From NCBI RefSeq assembly GCF_003325755.1, contig NZ_QORI02000002.1, positions 241,085-305,084 on the forward strand: DNA of 64,000 nucleotides. The letters run 5' to 3'. The translations under genes were made by a program, and so were the position numbers. A model generated the notes under the pieces. The model was not told the origin of the DNA. It did no database searches and saw nothing but the letters and a program-made list of their open reading frames with translations. Positions 28,011-37,507 of the stretch are shown piece after piece (the first letter of the stretch is position 1; each line of letters starts with the position of its first letter). The stretch comes from Pseudomonas sp. SST3 (GTDB lineage Bacteria; Pseudomonadota; Gammaproteobacteria; Pseudomonadales; Pseudomonadaceae).

Positions 28011-28261
28011 TCAGTGCTTACGGCCGGTCACCATGCCGTAAATCACCAGCAGGATGATCGCACCGATTACCGCACCGATAAAGCCTGCGCCTTCGCCGCC
28101 TGGTAGAGCCCAAGTGCCTGGCCGCCATAGGTAGCCAGCAGCGAGCCGCCGATACCCAGCAGGATGGTCATGATCCAGCCCATGCTGTCGTTGCCGGGTT
28201 TCAGGAAGCGAGCGATGATGCCTACGATCAGGCCGATGATGATGGTTCCGATGATGCCCAT
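28011..28261 (-). pseudogene. GlsB/YeaQ/YmgE family membrane protein, single-base frameshift
   Basis: Small stress-associated inner-membrane protein of the transglycosylase-associated (YeaQ/YmgE/GlsB) family. It starts MGIIGTIIIGLIVGIIARFLKPG and continues normally to LGLYQA near residue 54. There the frame breaks: the annotated reading ends early with KAQALSVR. In the next frame the sequence goes on as GEGAGFIGAVIGAIILLVIYG and MVTGRKH to a stop at 28011. Adding one base near 28097-28099 restores the usual product of about 83 residues. This is a sequencing error or recent mutation. Confidence 0.85.
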
Positions 28262-28360
28262 TGCAGTCTCCTCTAGTCGAAAATACGCGTCACGTAATTT
28301 CGGACCGGGAGCGGGCCAGGCAGTTCGACGCCAAACCTGCGAGCCAGACGGCCGGAGGAT

Positions 28361-29446
28361 TCAGTCGCGCTGGATCAGCGACTCGACCGCAGTGACCTGC
28401 CGATCAAGCGTGGCGCGATCCGGGCAGCGCAGGGTGGCATGGCCGACCTTGCGTCCGGCCTTGAATGCCTTGCCGTAGTGATGCAAATGGCAATCCTCGA
28501 CGGCAATGACCTTCGCCACAGGCGGTACCTCGCCGATGAAGTTGAGCATTGCGCTCTCGCCCAGTTTCGCCGTCGAGCCCAGCGGCAGGCCGGTCACGGC
28601 GCGCAGGTGATTTTCGAACTGGCTGCACTCGGCGCCCTCGATGGTCCAGTGCCCGGAGTTATGCACGCGCGGCGCAATCTCGTTGGCCTTCAGCCCACCA
28701 TCGACTTCGAAGAATTCGAAAGCCAGCACACCGACATAGTCCAGCTTGGTCAGCACGCGAGACACATAGTCTTCAGCCAGCGACTGCAGCGGATGATTGT
28801 TGCTGGCCACCGACAACCGCAGGATGCCGTCTTCATGGGTGTTGTGCACCAGCGGGTAGAAACAGGTCTCGCCATCGCGCCCACGCACGGCGATCAACGA
28901 AACCTCGCCACTAAACGGCACGAAGCCCTCCAGGATGCACGGCACGCTACCCAGCTCGGCAAACGCACCGGTGACATCCGCCGGTTTGCGTAAGACCTTC
29001 TGGCCCTTGCCGTCGTAGCCCAGCGTGCGGGTCTTGAGCACGGCAGGCAAACCGATACTCGTCGCGGCGGCGTCGAGATCGGCCTGAGACTGGATGTCGG
29101 CGAAGGCCGGCGTCGGGATACCCAGGTCCTTGAACATGGACTTCTCGAACCAGCGATCACGGGCGATGCGCAGGGCATCGGCGCTCGGATAGACCGGGAC
29201 GAACTGAGAGAGGAATGCCACGGTTTCAGCCGGCACGCTCTCGAACTCGAAGGTCACCAGATCGACCTCGTCCGCGAGCTGGCGCAGGTGGTCCTGATCG
29301 CCGTAATCCGCTCGCAGATGCTCGCCCAGGGCCGCGGCGCAGGCATCTGGCGCCGGGTCGAGGAAGGCGAAGTTCATGCCCAGCGGCGTTCCCGCCAGGG
29401 CGAGCATGCGGCCCAGCTGGCCGCCACCGATTACGCCGATCTTCAT
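28361..29446 (-). CDS. purK: N5-carboxyaminoimidazole ribonucleotide synthase
   Basis: ATP-grasp enzyme of purine synthesis that carboxylates AIR with bicarbonate. The 361 residues start with the family nucleotide-fold motif MKIGVIGGGQLGRMLALAG. They include TRTLGYDGKGQ near residue 140 and the catalytic EIAPRVHNSGHWTIEGA near residue 255. The ATG follows the purE stop directly (TAAATG), so purE-purK are co-transcribed and coupled. Confidence 0.97.
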   Translation of the reverse strand: MKIGVIGGGQLGRMLALAGTPLGMNFAFLDPAPDACAAALGEHLRADYGDQDHLRQLADEVDLVTFEFESVPAETVAFLSQFVPVYPSADALRIARDRWFEKSMFKDLGIPTPAFADIQSQADLDAAATSIGLPAVLKTRTLGYDGKGQKVLRKPADVTGAFAELGSVPCILEGFVPFSGEVSLIAVRGRDGETCFYPLVHNTHEDGILRLSVASNNHPLQSLAEDYVSRVLTKLDYVGVLAFEFFEVDGGLKANEIAPRVHNSGHWTIEGAECSQFENHLRAVTGLPLGSTAKLGESAMLNFIGEVPPVAKVIAVEDCHLHHYGKAFKAGRKVGHATLRCPDRATLDRQVTAVESLIQRD

Positions 29447-29938
29447 TTACGCGTTCCTCGGGTCAGGGTTGTCGAGCACGGTCTGGGTCTGTTCGTCGCG
29501 GAATGCCTTCAGCGCGGCGTGGTATTCAGGGAATTCGTGACCAAGGATGCTGGCCGACAGCAGCGCCGCGTTGATCGCGCCTGCCTTGCCGATGGCCAGT
29601 GTGGCGACCGGTACGCCAGCGGGCATCTGCACGATCGACAGCAACGAATCCACACCCGAGAGCATCGAAGACTGCACCGGCACGCCAAGCACCGGCAGAT
29701 GCGTCTTAGCCGCGCACATACCAGGCAAATGAGCCGCGCCGCCTGCGCCAGCGATGATCACCCGCAGCCCGCGCGCTTCGGCCTGTTCGGCGTACTGGAA
29801 CAGCAGATCGGGGGTGCGGTGCGCGGACACCACGGTGACTTCATGCGGAATGCCGAGTTTCTCCAGCATGTCTGCGGTGTGGCTCAAGGTGGACCAGTCG
29901 GACTTGGAGCCCATGATCACGCCTACCAGTGCGGTCAT
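29447..29938 (-). CDS. purE: N5-carboxyaminoimidazole ribonucleotide mutase
   Basis: Class I PurE, which moves the carboxyl group of N5-CAIR to give CAIR. The ATG at 29938 gives 163 residues with [12 protein letters not shown], the catalytic His in [10 protein letters not shown] and the loop [13 protein letters not shown] longer frame to 30076 would add an unsupported leader. It lies directly upstream of purK. Confidence 0.97.
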   Translation of the reverse strand: MTALVGVIMGSKSDWSTLSHTADMLEKLGIPHEVTVVSAHRTPDLLFQYAEQAEARGLRVIIAGAGGAAHLPGMCAAKTHLPVLGVPVQSSMLSGVDSLLSIVQMPAGVPVATLAIGKAGAINAALLSASILGHEFPEYHAALKAFRDEQTQTVLDNPDPRNA

Positions 29939-30186
29939 CGTCGTGCCTCTCTTCGGCGCCCGCGGGCGCATCAGGAACAACGGCCGCGCTGGTGACAGCG
30001 CGGCCGTGCAGGTACATGGTCGGATCGGTCCGACCGAAGGCCGCGCAGTATACCGCAGGCCCCCGCCCGCCGGCACCCGCGGCCGTACGTCCGACTACGC
30101 CGTCGATCGCGGCGGGTATTGCTCGAAGTCAATGATGGACCCGGGTCGGGAGCAGACTGGCGGCTCCGATGCAAAGGAGACTCCCC

Positions 30187-31209
30187 ATGACCCAGACCAT
30201 GAAAGCCGCCGTGGTGCATGCGTTCGGCGAACCACTGCGTATCGAGGAAGTGAAGGTCCCGCTGCCGAGCGCCGGGCAGATACTGGTAAAGATCGAAGCT
30301 TGTGGCGTCTGCCATACCGACTTGCACGCGGCCGAAGGGGACTGGCCGGTACGTCCCACCCTGCCCTTCATTCCGGGCCATGAAGGTGTCGGCTACGTCG
30401 CCGCTGTTGGCAGCGGCGTAATACGGGTCAAGGAAGGCGATCGCGTCGGCGTGCCCTGGCTCTATACCGCCTGTGGCTGCTGCGAGCATTGCCTGACCGG
30501 CTGGGAAACCCTGTGTACCGCGCAACAGAACACCGGTTATTCAGTCAACGGTGGCTACGCCGAATATGTCCTGGCTGACCCCAATTATGTCGGCATCCTG
30601 CCGGACAAGGTCGCGTTCGATGAGATTGCACCGATCCTCTGCGCCGGCGTCACGGTTTACAAAGGCCTGAAGATGACCGGCGCCCGTCCCGGCCAGTGGG
30701 TGGTGATTTCCGGTGTCGGTGGGCTGGGCCATGTCGCGGTGCAATACGCCAAGGCGATGGGCTTGCACGTGGTGGCGGTCGACGTCGACGATGCCAAGCT
30801 GGAACTGGCGAAGACGCTCGGCGCCAGCCTGACCATCAATGCTCGCCGCGAAGACCCGGTGGCGATCGTCCAGCGCGACATCGGCGGGGCGCATGGGGTG
30901 CTGGTCACTGCAGTGTCCAACAGCGCTTTCGGCCAGGCCATCGGCATGGCTCGCCGTCACGGAACGGTCGCGCTGGTTGGCCTTCCGCCGGGCGATTTCC
31001 CTACGCCGATCTTCGATGTGGTGCTCAAGGCCATCAGCATTACCGGCTCGATCGTCGGCACCCGCGCCGACCTGCAGGAAGCGCTGGATTTCGCCGCCGA
31101 AGGCCTGGTCAAGGCGACTATCCATGCTGGCAAACTGGACGACATCAACCAGATCTTCGACCAGATGCGCGCGGGGACCATCGAGGGGCGCATTGTTCTG
31201 AGCCTTTAA
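30187..31209 (+). CDS. adhP: Zinc-dependent alcohol dehydrogenase (AdhP type)
   Basis: NAD-dependent medium-chain alcohol dehydrogenase for ethanol and other primary alcohols. At 340 residues it has catalytic zinc ligands in CGVCHTD and GHEGVGYV, a four-Cys structural zinc loop ([15 protein letters not shown] near residue 95) and the NAD fold [17 protein letters not shown] near residue 175. The ATG at 30187 is preceded by AAGGAG. It converges with a LysR gene 40 bp downstream. Confidence 0.93.
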   Translation: MTQTMKAAVVHAFGEPLRIEEVKVPLPSAGQILVKIEACGVCHTDLHAAEGDWPVRPTLPFIPGHEGVGYVAAVGSGVIRVKEGDRVGVPWLYTACGCCEHCLTGWETLCTAQQNTGYSVNGGYAEYVLADPNYVGILPDKVAFDEIAPILCAGVTVYKGLKMTGARPGQWVVISGVGGLGHVAVQYAKAMGLHVVAVDVDDAKLELAKTLGASLTINARREDPVAIVQRDIGGAHGVLVTAVSNSAFGQAIGMARRHGTVALVGLPPGDFPTPIFDVVLKAISITGSIVGTRADLQEALDFAAEGLVKATIHAGKLDDINQIFDQMRAGTIEGRIVLSL

Positions 31210-31249
31210 GTGCAGGCCCGGATGCGCCAAGCTCGCGTCCGGGCCCAAC

Positions 31250-32176
31250 TCAATCCGCAACCGCCATCTCAGCAACCTGACCCGCGCCGCTTTCCAGCTT
31301 GCGCCAGAGCAGTCGCACCGGTGCCTTGCGCACCAGCGCACAGCGATACAGACGAATCTCCAGCGGCACCCGCCAATGCTCGGCTCCGCAGATCACCAGC
31401 TCACCGCGCTCCAACTCGGCGGTCACGGAGAGTCGTGGTACCCAGGCCAGCCCCAGTCGCTGCATGGCCATACTTTTCAGGCTATCGGCCATCGCCGTCT
31501 CATACACCGTGGACGACCGGAGCCCGCGCTGACGCAGCAGCAGGTTGACCGAGCGGCCCAGCGACGCACCAGCGCTATAGGCCAGCAGCGGGACGGTCTG
31601 GCCACTGTCGGGGTCGAACAGCGGCTCACCGGCTTCATCCGCCGCACAGACCGGCACGATATCGGTGCGCCCCAGCGATAAGGACGGAAACAGCTCGGGA
31701 TCCATCTGCAGCGTGGCATCCGGATCGTAGTAGGCAAGGATCAGGTCGCAGGCCCCTTCGCGCAGGGAATGCACCGCCTCACCGACATTGGTCGCCACCA
31801 GCCGACTGTTCACCGGCACGCCATCCTGTCGCAAGCGCGCCAGCCACTCGGGAAAGAAGCCCAGTGCCAGCGAATGAGCCGCGGCGAACTGCAGTACCTC
31901 GCCGCGCTGGCCCTCAAGGTTGTGCAGGTAACGCACCACCTCACCGAGCTGCTCCACCATGTTGCGCGCCGTGACGAGGAACAATTGCCCCGCCTCGGTC
32001 AATTCGACAGGCGTCCGGGCACGATTCACCAAGGTCACGCCAAGGGTATTTTCCAGGCTGCGGATACGTCGGCTGAATGCCGGTTGTGTGACGAAACGCC
32101 GCTGCGCCGCCTGGGAGAAGCTGCGTGTAGCGGCCAGCGCGACGAGGTCTTCCAGCCATTTGGTATCAATGTTCAT
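31250..32176 (-). CDS. LysR family transcriptional regulator (divergent to aspA)
   Basis: A 308-residue LysR-type regulator. The N-terminal winged helix covers about residues 1-60 (TRSFSQAAQRRFVTQPAFSRRIRSLENTLG) and a periplasmic-binding-like effector domain covers about 95-300. The ATG at 32176 (MNIDTKWLED) has AGGAG upstream. It is divergent from aspA with 190 bp between the starts, the usual layout for a LysR controlling its neighbour, so regulation of aspartase is a reasonable inference. The effector is unknown. Confidence 0.9.
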   Translation of the reverse strand: MNIDTKWLEDLVALAATRSFSQAAQRRFVTQPAFSRRIRSLENTLGVTLVNRARTPVELTEAGQLFLVTARNMVEQLGEVVRYLHNLEGQRGEVLQFAAAHSLALGFFPEWLARLRQDGVPVNSRLVATNVGEAVHSLREGACDLILAYYDPDATLQMDPELFPSLSLGRTDIVPVCAADEAGEPLFDPDSGQTVPLLAYSAGASLGRSVNLLLRQRGLRSSTVYETAMADSLKSMAMQRLGLAWVPRLSVTAELERGELVICGAEHWRVPLEIRLYRCALVRKAPVRLLWRKLESGAGQVAEMAVAD

Positions 32177-32366
32177 GCCGGCTCCTGCTGGCTCGATCGA
32201 AGGTGAGGTAGCGCGGTATAGCGCTTGAAAGCGAGACGACGTCACATGCGCATTATGCCGATCACGCATGACCCAGCGTTTAACGGCATTGGTGGAAAAT
32301 CCGCCCGACGCCTTATTCTATAGGCCTTCGCGGCAAGTGCCGCACTTCTCTCGGATGAGAACAATC

Positions 32367-33791
32367 ATGTCCTCCGCTGCATCCTTCCGCGTCGAAAAAG
32401 ATCTGCTTGGCTCCCTCGAAGTACCCGCTGACGCCTATTACGGCATCCAGACCCTGCGCGCCGTGCACAACTTCCGCCTGTCGGGCGTACCGCTGGCCCA
32501 CTACCCCAAACTGGTGGTCGCGCTGGCGATGGTCAAACAGGCGGCAGCGGACGCCAACCGCGAGCTCGGGCATCTCAGCGATGCCAAGCACCTGGCGATC
32601 AGCCAGGCTTGTGCGCACCTGATCCGTGGCGAGCATCACGACCAGTTCGTCGTCGACATGATCCAGGGCGGCGCAGGCACTTCGACCAACATGAATGCCA
32701 ACGAGGTCATCGCCAACCTGGCGCTTGAGTACATGGGTCACGCCAAGGGCGAGTACCGCCATTTGCACCCGAACAATGACGTGAACATGGCGCAGTCCAC
32801 CAACGACGCCTACCCCACCGCCATTCGCCTGGGCCTGCTACTCGGCCACGACACGTTGCTGGCCAGCCTCGACAGTCTGGTGCAGGCCTTCGCCGGCAAG
32901 TCTGCTGAGTTCGCGCATATTCTCAAGATGGGTCGCACCCAGCTGCAGGACGCAGTACCGATGACGCTCGGCCAGGAATTCCGAGCGTTCGCCACCACCC
33001 TTGGCGAAGACCTTGAGCATTTGCGCCTGATCGCGCCGCAACTGCTGGTCGAGGTCAACCTCGGCGGAACGGCCATCGGTACCGGCATTAACGCCGACCC
33101 GAACTATCAAGCCCTGGCCGTTCAGCGTTTGGCGACCATCAGCGGTCATCCGCTGAAACCCGCCGCCGACCTCATCGAAGCCACGTCGGACATGGGCGCC
33201 TTCGTCACCTTTTCCAGCATGCTCAAGCGCCTGGCGGTCAAGCTGTCGAAGATCTGCAACGATCTGCGCCTGCTTTCCAGCGGCCCGCGCACCGGGATTA
33301 ACGAGATCAATCTGCCAGCGCGTCAACCCGGAAGTTCGATCATGCCGGGCAAGGTCAACCCGGTGATCCCCGAAGCGGTCAATCAGGTAGCCTTCGAAGT
33401 GATCGGCAACGATCTATCGCTGACCATTGCCGCCGAGGCCGGTCAGCTGCAGCTCAACGTCATGGAGCCGCTGATCGCCTTCAAGCTGTTCGATTCGATC
33501 CGTTTGCTGCAGCGCGCCATGGACATGCTGCGCGAGCACTGCATCGTCGGCATCACCGCCAACGAGGACCACTGCCGTCGGTTGATGGAAAACTCCATCG
33601 GCCTGATCACCGCACTGAACCCCTACATCGGCTATGAGAATGCCACCCGCATCGCCGGGCAGGCCTTGCTCAGCGGTCGCGGCGTGCTGGAGCTGGTGCG
33701 CGAGGAACAGCTGCTGGATGACGCCACCCTCGACGACATCCTGCGCCCGGAAAATATGATCGCCCCGCGCCTGGTGCCGCTGAAGGCCTGA
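32367..33791 (+). CDS. aspA: Aspartate ammonia-lyase
   Basis: Converts aspartate to fumarate and ammonia. The 474 residues carry the fumarase/aspartase signature GSSIMPGKVNP (near residue 320), the N-terminal EVPADAYYGIQTLRA and the GAGTSTNMNANEV segment. The ATG at 32367 gives MSSAASFRVEKDLLG; an ATG four codons earlier (32355) is a possible alternative. A terminator hairpin follows. Asparaginase (37508) lies in the same region and produces its substrate. Confidence 0.94.
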   Translation: MSSAASFRVEKDLLGSLEVPADAYYGIQTLRAVHNFRLSGVPLAHYPKLVVALAMVKQAAADANRELGHLSDAKHLAISQACAHLIRGEHHDQFVVDMIQGGAGTSTNMNANEVIANLALEYMGHAKGEYRHLHPNNDVNMAQSTNDAYPTAIRLGLLLGHDTLLASLDSLVQAFAGKSAEFAHILKMGRTQLQDAVPMTLGQEFRAFATTLGEDLEHLRLIAPQLLVEVNLGGTAIGTGINADPNYQALAVQRLATISGHPLKPAADLIEATSDMGAFVTFSSMLKRLAVKLSKICNDLRLLSSGPRTGINEINLPARQPGSSIMPGKVNPVIPEAVNQVAFEVIGNDLSLTIAAEAGQLQLNVMEPLIAFKLFDSIRLLQRAMDMLREHCIVGITANEDHCRRLMENSIGLITALNPYIGYENATRIAGQALLSGRGVLELVREEQLLDDATLDDILRPENMIAPRLVPLKA

Positions 33792-33815
33792 CCCAGCCAC
33801 CTCACCCAGTCACAA

Positions 33816-33835
33816 GGCGCCCGCTGACGGGCGCC
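33816..33835 (+). terminator. Terminator hairpin after aspA
   Basis: Stem GGCGCCCG / CGGGCGCC with a 4-nt CTGA loop, 24 bp after the aspA stop, followed by CTTCT. Confidence 0.65.
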
Positions 33836-33840
33836 CTTCT

Positions 33841-34150
33841 AGCAAGCCGCCGCCTATGCTTGCCTTTTCTATAGACGTGAATCAGAGCACCACGCTCAAC
33901 ACGTCCCAGCGCCTGCCTGCGCCGCGCGGTCCTGGTGCTGGGTTGGTTATGCCGGGCCTGGTGCTCACCGCAGCCGGCTGAAGCTCGAAGGCTGAGCGTT
34001 GATTGCAGGAATCGATCGCATCTCGATATGGGTCGCTCAGCGCGGCTCCAGCAACTCGGGTGCGCCGCCCCTCACCAGCGGTGCCTGGCATACGATCAAA
34101 GCGTGACCCGGTACAAGAATCAGCTGTGCGCCCTTGCGTAGACTCCGCCG
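33841..34150. other. Intergenic region, no gene recognised
   Basis: About 310 bp between the aspA terminator and the next binding-protein gene. Short open frames exist on both strands, but none has a plausible start site or a recognised motif. Confidence 0.5.
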
Positions 34151-34166
34151 ATTTCACGGAGGTCTC

Positions 34167-34925
34167 ATGCAAAAACTACTCGCCACTACCCTGTTATTCA
34201 GCTCGCTCCTTGGTGCGCCGCTCGTCCATGCCGAGTTGCCGAAGGGGTATGAAGTAGTCTTGCAGACCGAGAATTTTCCGCCGTTCAACATGGCCGATGG
34301 CGGCAAGAATTTCGCCCGGGAAGAACACATCCAGGGCATCAGCGCGACCACCGTTCGCGAGATGTTCAAGCGCGCCGAGATTGCCTACTCAATGACGCTG
34401 CGCTTCCCCTGGGATCGTATCTATCAGTCGACGCTGGAGCTACCTGACCACGGCCTGTTTTCCACCTCGATGACCGATGAGCGCCGGCCATTGTTCAAGT
34501 GGGTCGGCCCCATCGCGCAATATGAAAGCGTGCTGCTCTCGGCGCCCGGCACGGACCTCAAGCTGACCAGCCTGGCTCAAGCCAAGGGTTACACCATCGG
34601 TGCCTACAAAAGCAGCGCGGTAAGCCAGCGCATCGAGGCGCAGGGGCTGACACCCGTCAATGCGTTGCGCGATCAGGAGAATCTGCAGAAATTACTCAGC
34701 GGTCGAATCGACCTCTGGGCCACGTCCGATCCGGTCTGGCGCTATTACGCCAAGCAGAAAGGCGTGAGCGGTCTCAACACCGTGCTGGTATTCAACTCCG
34801 CACCGCTGTATCTGGCGCTGAACAAAGACACCCCTGACGAAGTGGTCACACGCTTGCAGCAGGCGCTGGACGAAATGAAGACCGAAGGTTACGGCAGCTG
34901 CGTCAAACACCCCGAGCTCTGCTGA
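34167..34925 (+). CDS. Periplasmic solute-binding protein, SBP_bac_3 family (orphan paralogue 3)
   Basis: A 252-residue member of the same subfamily as the products at 3502-4251 and 4546-5292 (QTENFPPFNMADGGKNFA, REMFKRAE, MTLRFPWDRIY, LFKWVGP). The ATG at 34167 has GGAGG 4-8 bp upstream and begins the signal peptide MQKLLATTLLFSSLLGAPLVHA. Its C-terminus differs: after DEMKTEG the protein ends YGSCVKHPELC with two Cys, where the paralogues end in an I-x-RRYL/GRYL helix. I tested the other frames and found no shifted RYL ending, so this seems genuine. No transporter partner genes are adjacent. Confidence 0.83.
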   Translation: MQKLLATTLLFSSLLGAPLVHAELPKGYEVVLQTENFPPFNMADGGKNFAREEHIQGISATTVREMFKRAEIAYSMTLRFPWDRIYQSTLELPDHGLFSTSMTDERRPLFKWVGPIAQYESVLLSAPGTDLKLTSLAQAKGYTIGAYKSSAVSQRIEAQGLTPVNALRDQENLQKLLSGRIDLWATSDPVWRYYAKQKGVSGLNTVLVFNSAPLYLALNKDTPDEVVTRLQQALDEMKTEGYGSCVKHPELC

Positions 34926-35028
34926 GCCGCACCGATAGCGCGATGGCGCGAGGCGCCATCACAGCCCGAACCGCATTCCTTCCCCGGCTTCGCCGGCCCG
35001 ATAGCCAACCATTGGAACGGCTCCGCAA

Positions 35029-35850
35029 TTACTCGATCTCGAACAACCCATCGCGTATTTGCACAGATGCCAGCCGCTCCCGAATCTCCGGTTCGATCCG
35101 TGGATCGTCCAGGCCATAGAGCATGACCTGGCGGTAGGCGTTGACTCGATTGATCTCGCTACCCAGATATTCCCAGACCACACGGGTACAGGCCGGGGTG
35201 CGTCGATCGCCACTGGAGACACCGGTCTTCAGGCCGTTGAGGCGGCTGATTCGGCTCTTGAAGCTGGGAATGAGGATGGTCTGGCTCATCTCGTTGCCGG
35301 TCAGCGATTCGTAATCGATGAGAAACAGGCGATCCTGCAGGTAGAAGGCGGCACCGAGATAGCGGCAGCGCACCACACCGTCCTCCTGCTTGGGATTGTC
35401 GGGGCGCGACTGCTCCTGACGCTCCTGCCGCTCGAATACATAGCTGCCGCGGTCCTCGCGCAAATGAACCAGCGACAGCAGTATCTGCCCCGGCACCGAC
35501 ATGCAATTGGCGTATTCGAGGTAGTACCCGCAATACCGGGCCAGGCTGTTGGCGTTGTCGCGCATCGGTTGGAACAACTCCAGGAGCGGATCGCTGGCAG
35601 CGATGCGCTCCTGGTCGTGCCGTCGCAAACCGATCAATTGGCCGAACTGGTCGCTAGGCAGCCCCAACTCATAACCCTCGACGCCGAAAAAATCGCAGAT
35701 GCGCTTGAGGTTGTGCGCGGTGGGGCGGCTCTGCCCATTGAGGTACTTGTTGAACTGTGCGCGGTTGATGCCGACCTTGCGGCAGACTTCGGCGATTGAG
35801 CGGTAGTGACTGCAGAGCAGCTTGAGGTTGGTCCCTAGATGGTCCTGCAT
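35029..35850 (-). CDS. XRE-type helix-turn-helix transcriptional regulator
   Basis: A 273-residue DNA-binding protein. A Cro/C1-type HTH occupies residues 1-65 (IAEVCRKVGINRAQFNKYLNG with recognition helix NRAQFNKYLNGQSRPTA). The larger C-terminal region has no domain that I recognise by eye. The ATG at 35850 (MQDHLGTNLKLL) was chosen over a longer frame. It is divergent from the alanine symporter gene 151 bp away and could regulate it (inference only). Confidence 0.75.
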   Translation of the reverse strand: MQDHLGTNLKLLCSHYRSIAEVCRKVGINRAQFNKYLNGQSRPTAHNLKRICDFFGVEGYELGLPSDQFGQLIGLRRHDQERIAASDPLLELFQPMRDNANSLARYCGYYLEYANCMSVPGQILLSLVHLREDRGSYVFERQERQEQSRPDNPKQEDGVVRCRYLGAAFYLQDRLFLIDYESLTGNEMSQTILIPSFKSRISRLNGLKTGVSSGDRRTPACTRVVWEYLGSEINRVNAYRQVMLYGLDDPRIEPEIRERLASVQIRDGLFEIE

Positions 35851-36001
35851 GGTCGATCCCAGTGATGCGAGCGGCGCGATTCTAGCATCAACTCGCGCCA
35901 TGTTGCCGCGACCCGCGTAATTGCGCGAGCGCCGCATCTGGCCAACCATTCCCGCCCTGCGTCACTTCATTCGTCAAAAACAACAAGAGAGACTTTCCAC
36001 C

Positions 36002-37447
36002 ATGCTCGATCTTCTCAACGATCTCATCTGGAGCAAGCTGCTCATCATGATGCTGATAGGCCTTGGCCTGTACTTCACCATCGCCTCGCGCTTCGTCCAG
36101 TTTCGCTACTTCGGCAGCATGTTTGGCATCTTCGGCGAAGCCTTCAAACGCCAGCCGGGTCAGCTCAGTTCCTTCCAGGCGCTGATGCTCAGCGTCGCCG
36201 GCCGCGTGGGCGCCGGCAACATTGCAGGGGTTTCGGTAGCGATCATGCTCGGCGGTCCGGGCGCGATCTTCTGGATGTGGGTCGTGGCGCTGGTCGGCAT
36301 GGCCACCAGTTACTTCGAGTGCTCGCTGGCGCAGCTGTACAAGCGTCGTGAGCCAGACGGTGGCTACCGCGGCGGCCCTGCATTCTACATTCAGCACGGA
36401 CTGGGCCAGCGTTGGCTGGGCATCGTGGTTTCGCTGCTGCTACTGGTGACCTTTGGTTTCGGCTTCAACGCGGTGCAGTCCTACACCGTCGCCAGCTCGT
36501 TGAACGACACGTTCGGCGTGCCCACCTTCGTGAGCGGCATTGCATTGATGGTGGTGATCGGATTGATCATCTTCGGCGGGATCAAACGCATCGCCAAGTT
36601 CGCCGATGTGCTGGTACCCGTCATGGCTTTTGCCTACATTGCTATGGCGGTCTTCGTCATCGGCAGCAACGCCGGGCAAATCCCGGAAGCCTTCGGGACC
36701 ATTTTCAGCGCCGCCTTCGGGCTGGAGCCCGCCTTCGCGGGTGGCATCGGCGCAGCGATCATCATGGGCGTCAAGCGCGGTCTGTTTTCCAACGAAGCCG
36801 GCCTCGGTAGCGCGCCTAACGTGGCGGCGGTGGCCGAAGTCAAGCATCCGGTGGCGCAGGGCATCGTGCAGTCGCTCAGCGTGTTCATCGACACCATCGT
36901 GCTATGCAGCTGTACCGCGCTGATCATCATCCTCTCCGGCGTCTTCGAACCGGGCAGCGAGATGGCCGGTGTCGTGTTGACTCAAACCGCCGTGGCCGCC
37001 GTCGTCGGCGAATGGGGCCGGGTATTCATCAGCCTCGCGTTGCTGCTGTTCGTGTTCACCACGCTGATCTATAACTATTATCTCGGCGAGAACGCCCTGG
37101 GCTTCTTCACCGTCAAGCGCTGGCCGGTAATGGCCTATCGGCTACTGGTGGTTGCCTTGGTAATGTGGGGTTCGGTACAGGACCTGGGCACGGTGTTCGC
37201 GTTCGCCGACGTCACCATGGGCCTGCTGGCGATCTGCAACCTGGTCGCCTTGGCGCTGCTGTTCAAAGTCGGTCTGCGCCTGATGCGAGACTATGACAGC
37301 CAGCGTGAGGCGGGTGTAGAGTCGCCAGTATTCGACCCGAAACAGTTTGCCGATCTGGAGCTGGACCCGAATGTCTGGCCGGCCAGGGGCACCGCTGAAA
37401 AAACTGCTGACGGCACGGTCGCTGCGTCTCAGGCACATCAGCTTTAA
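36002..37447 (+). CDS. Alanine/glycine:cation symporter (AGCS family)
   Basis: Inner-membrane sodium-coupled amino acid carrier, 481 residues, about 10-11 helices. Family motifs: FQALMLSVAGRVGAGNIAGVSVAI near residue 60, GGPAFYIQHGLG near residue 125, and VKRGLFSNEAGLGSAPNVAA near residue 260. The ATG at 36002 fits the family start (MLDLLNDLIWSKLL). The exact substrate (alanine, glycine or another small amino acid) cannot be read from sequence. A hairpin and the asparaginase gene follow. Confidence 0.92.
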   Translation: MLDLLNDLIWSKLLIMMLIGLGLYFTIASRFVQFRYFGSMFGIFGEAFKRQPGQLSSFQALMLSVAGRVGAGNIAGVSVAIMLGGPGAIFWMWVVALVGMATSYFECSLAQLYKRREPDGGYRGGPAFYIQHGLGQRWLGIVVSLLLLVTFGFGFNAVQSYTVASSLNDTFGVPTFVSGIALMVVIGLIIFGGIKRIAKFADVLVPVMAFAYIAMAVFVIGSNAGQIPEAFGTIFSAAFGLEPAFAGGIGAAIIMGVKRGLFSNEAGLGSAPNVAAVAEVKHPVAQGIVQSLSVFIDTIVLCSCTALIIILSGVFEPGSEMAGVVLTQTAVAAVVGEWGRVFISLALLLFVFTTLIYNYYLGENALGFFTVKRWPVMAYRLLVVALVMWGSVQDLGTVFAFADVTMGLLAICNLVALALLFKVGLRLMRDYDSQREAGVESPVFDPKQFADLELDPNVWPARGTAEKTADGTVAASQAHQL

Positions 37448-37461
37448 ACGTTCGCGAACGT
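37448..37461. promoter_or_regulatory. 14-bp perfect palindrome between symporter and asparaginase genes
   Basis: ACGTTCGCGAACGT begins immediately after the symporter stop codon and lies just before a terminator-like hairpin. It could be an operator for the asparaginase gene or an extra hairpin; no known regulator is assigned. Confidence 0.35.
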
Positions 37462-37466
37462 ACATG

Positions 37467-37489
37467 ACAGGGGCCGCACAGGCCCCTGT
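37467..37489 (+). terminator. Terminator hairpin after the symporter gene
   Basis: Stem ACAGGGGCC / GGCCCCTGT with a 5-nt loop followed by TTTCAT, 20 bp after the AGCS stop and before the asparaginase gene. Confidence 0.65.
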
Positions 37490-37507
37490 TTCATATAGGA
37501 GATAGCG

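Noticed and set aside
34880..34925. Frameshift at the end of binding-protein paralogue 3
   Set aside because: Neither alternative frame recovers the RYL ending of its paralogues, so I treat the different C-terminus as genuine.
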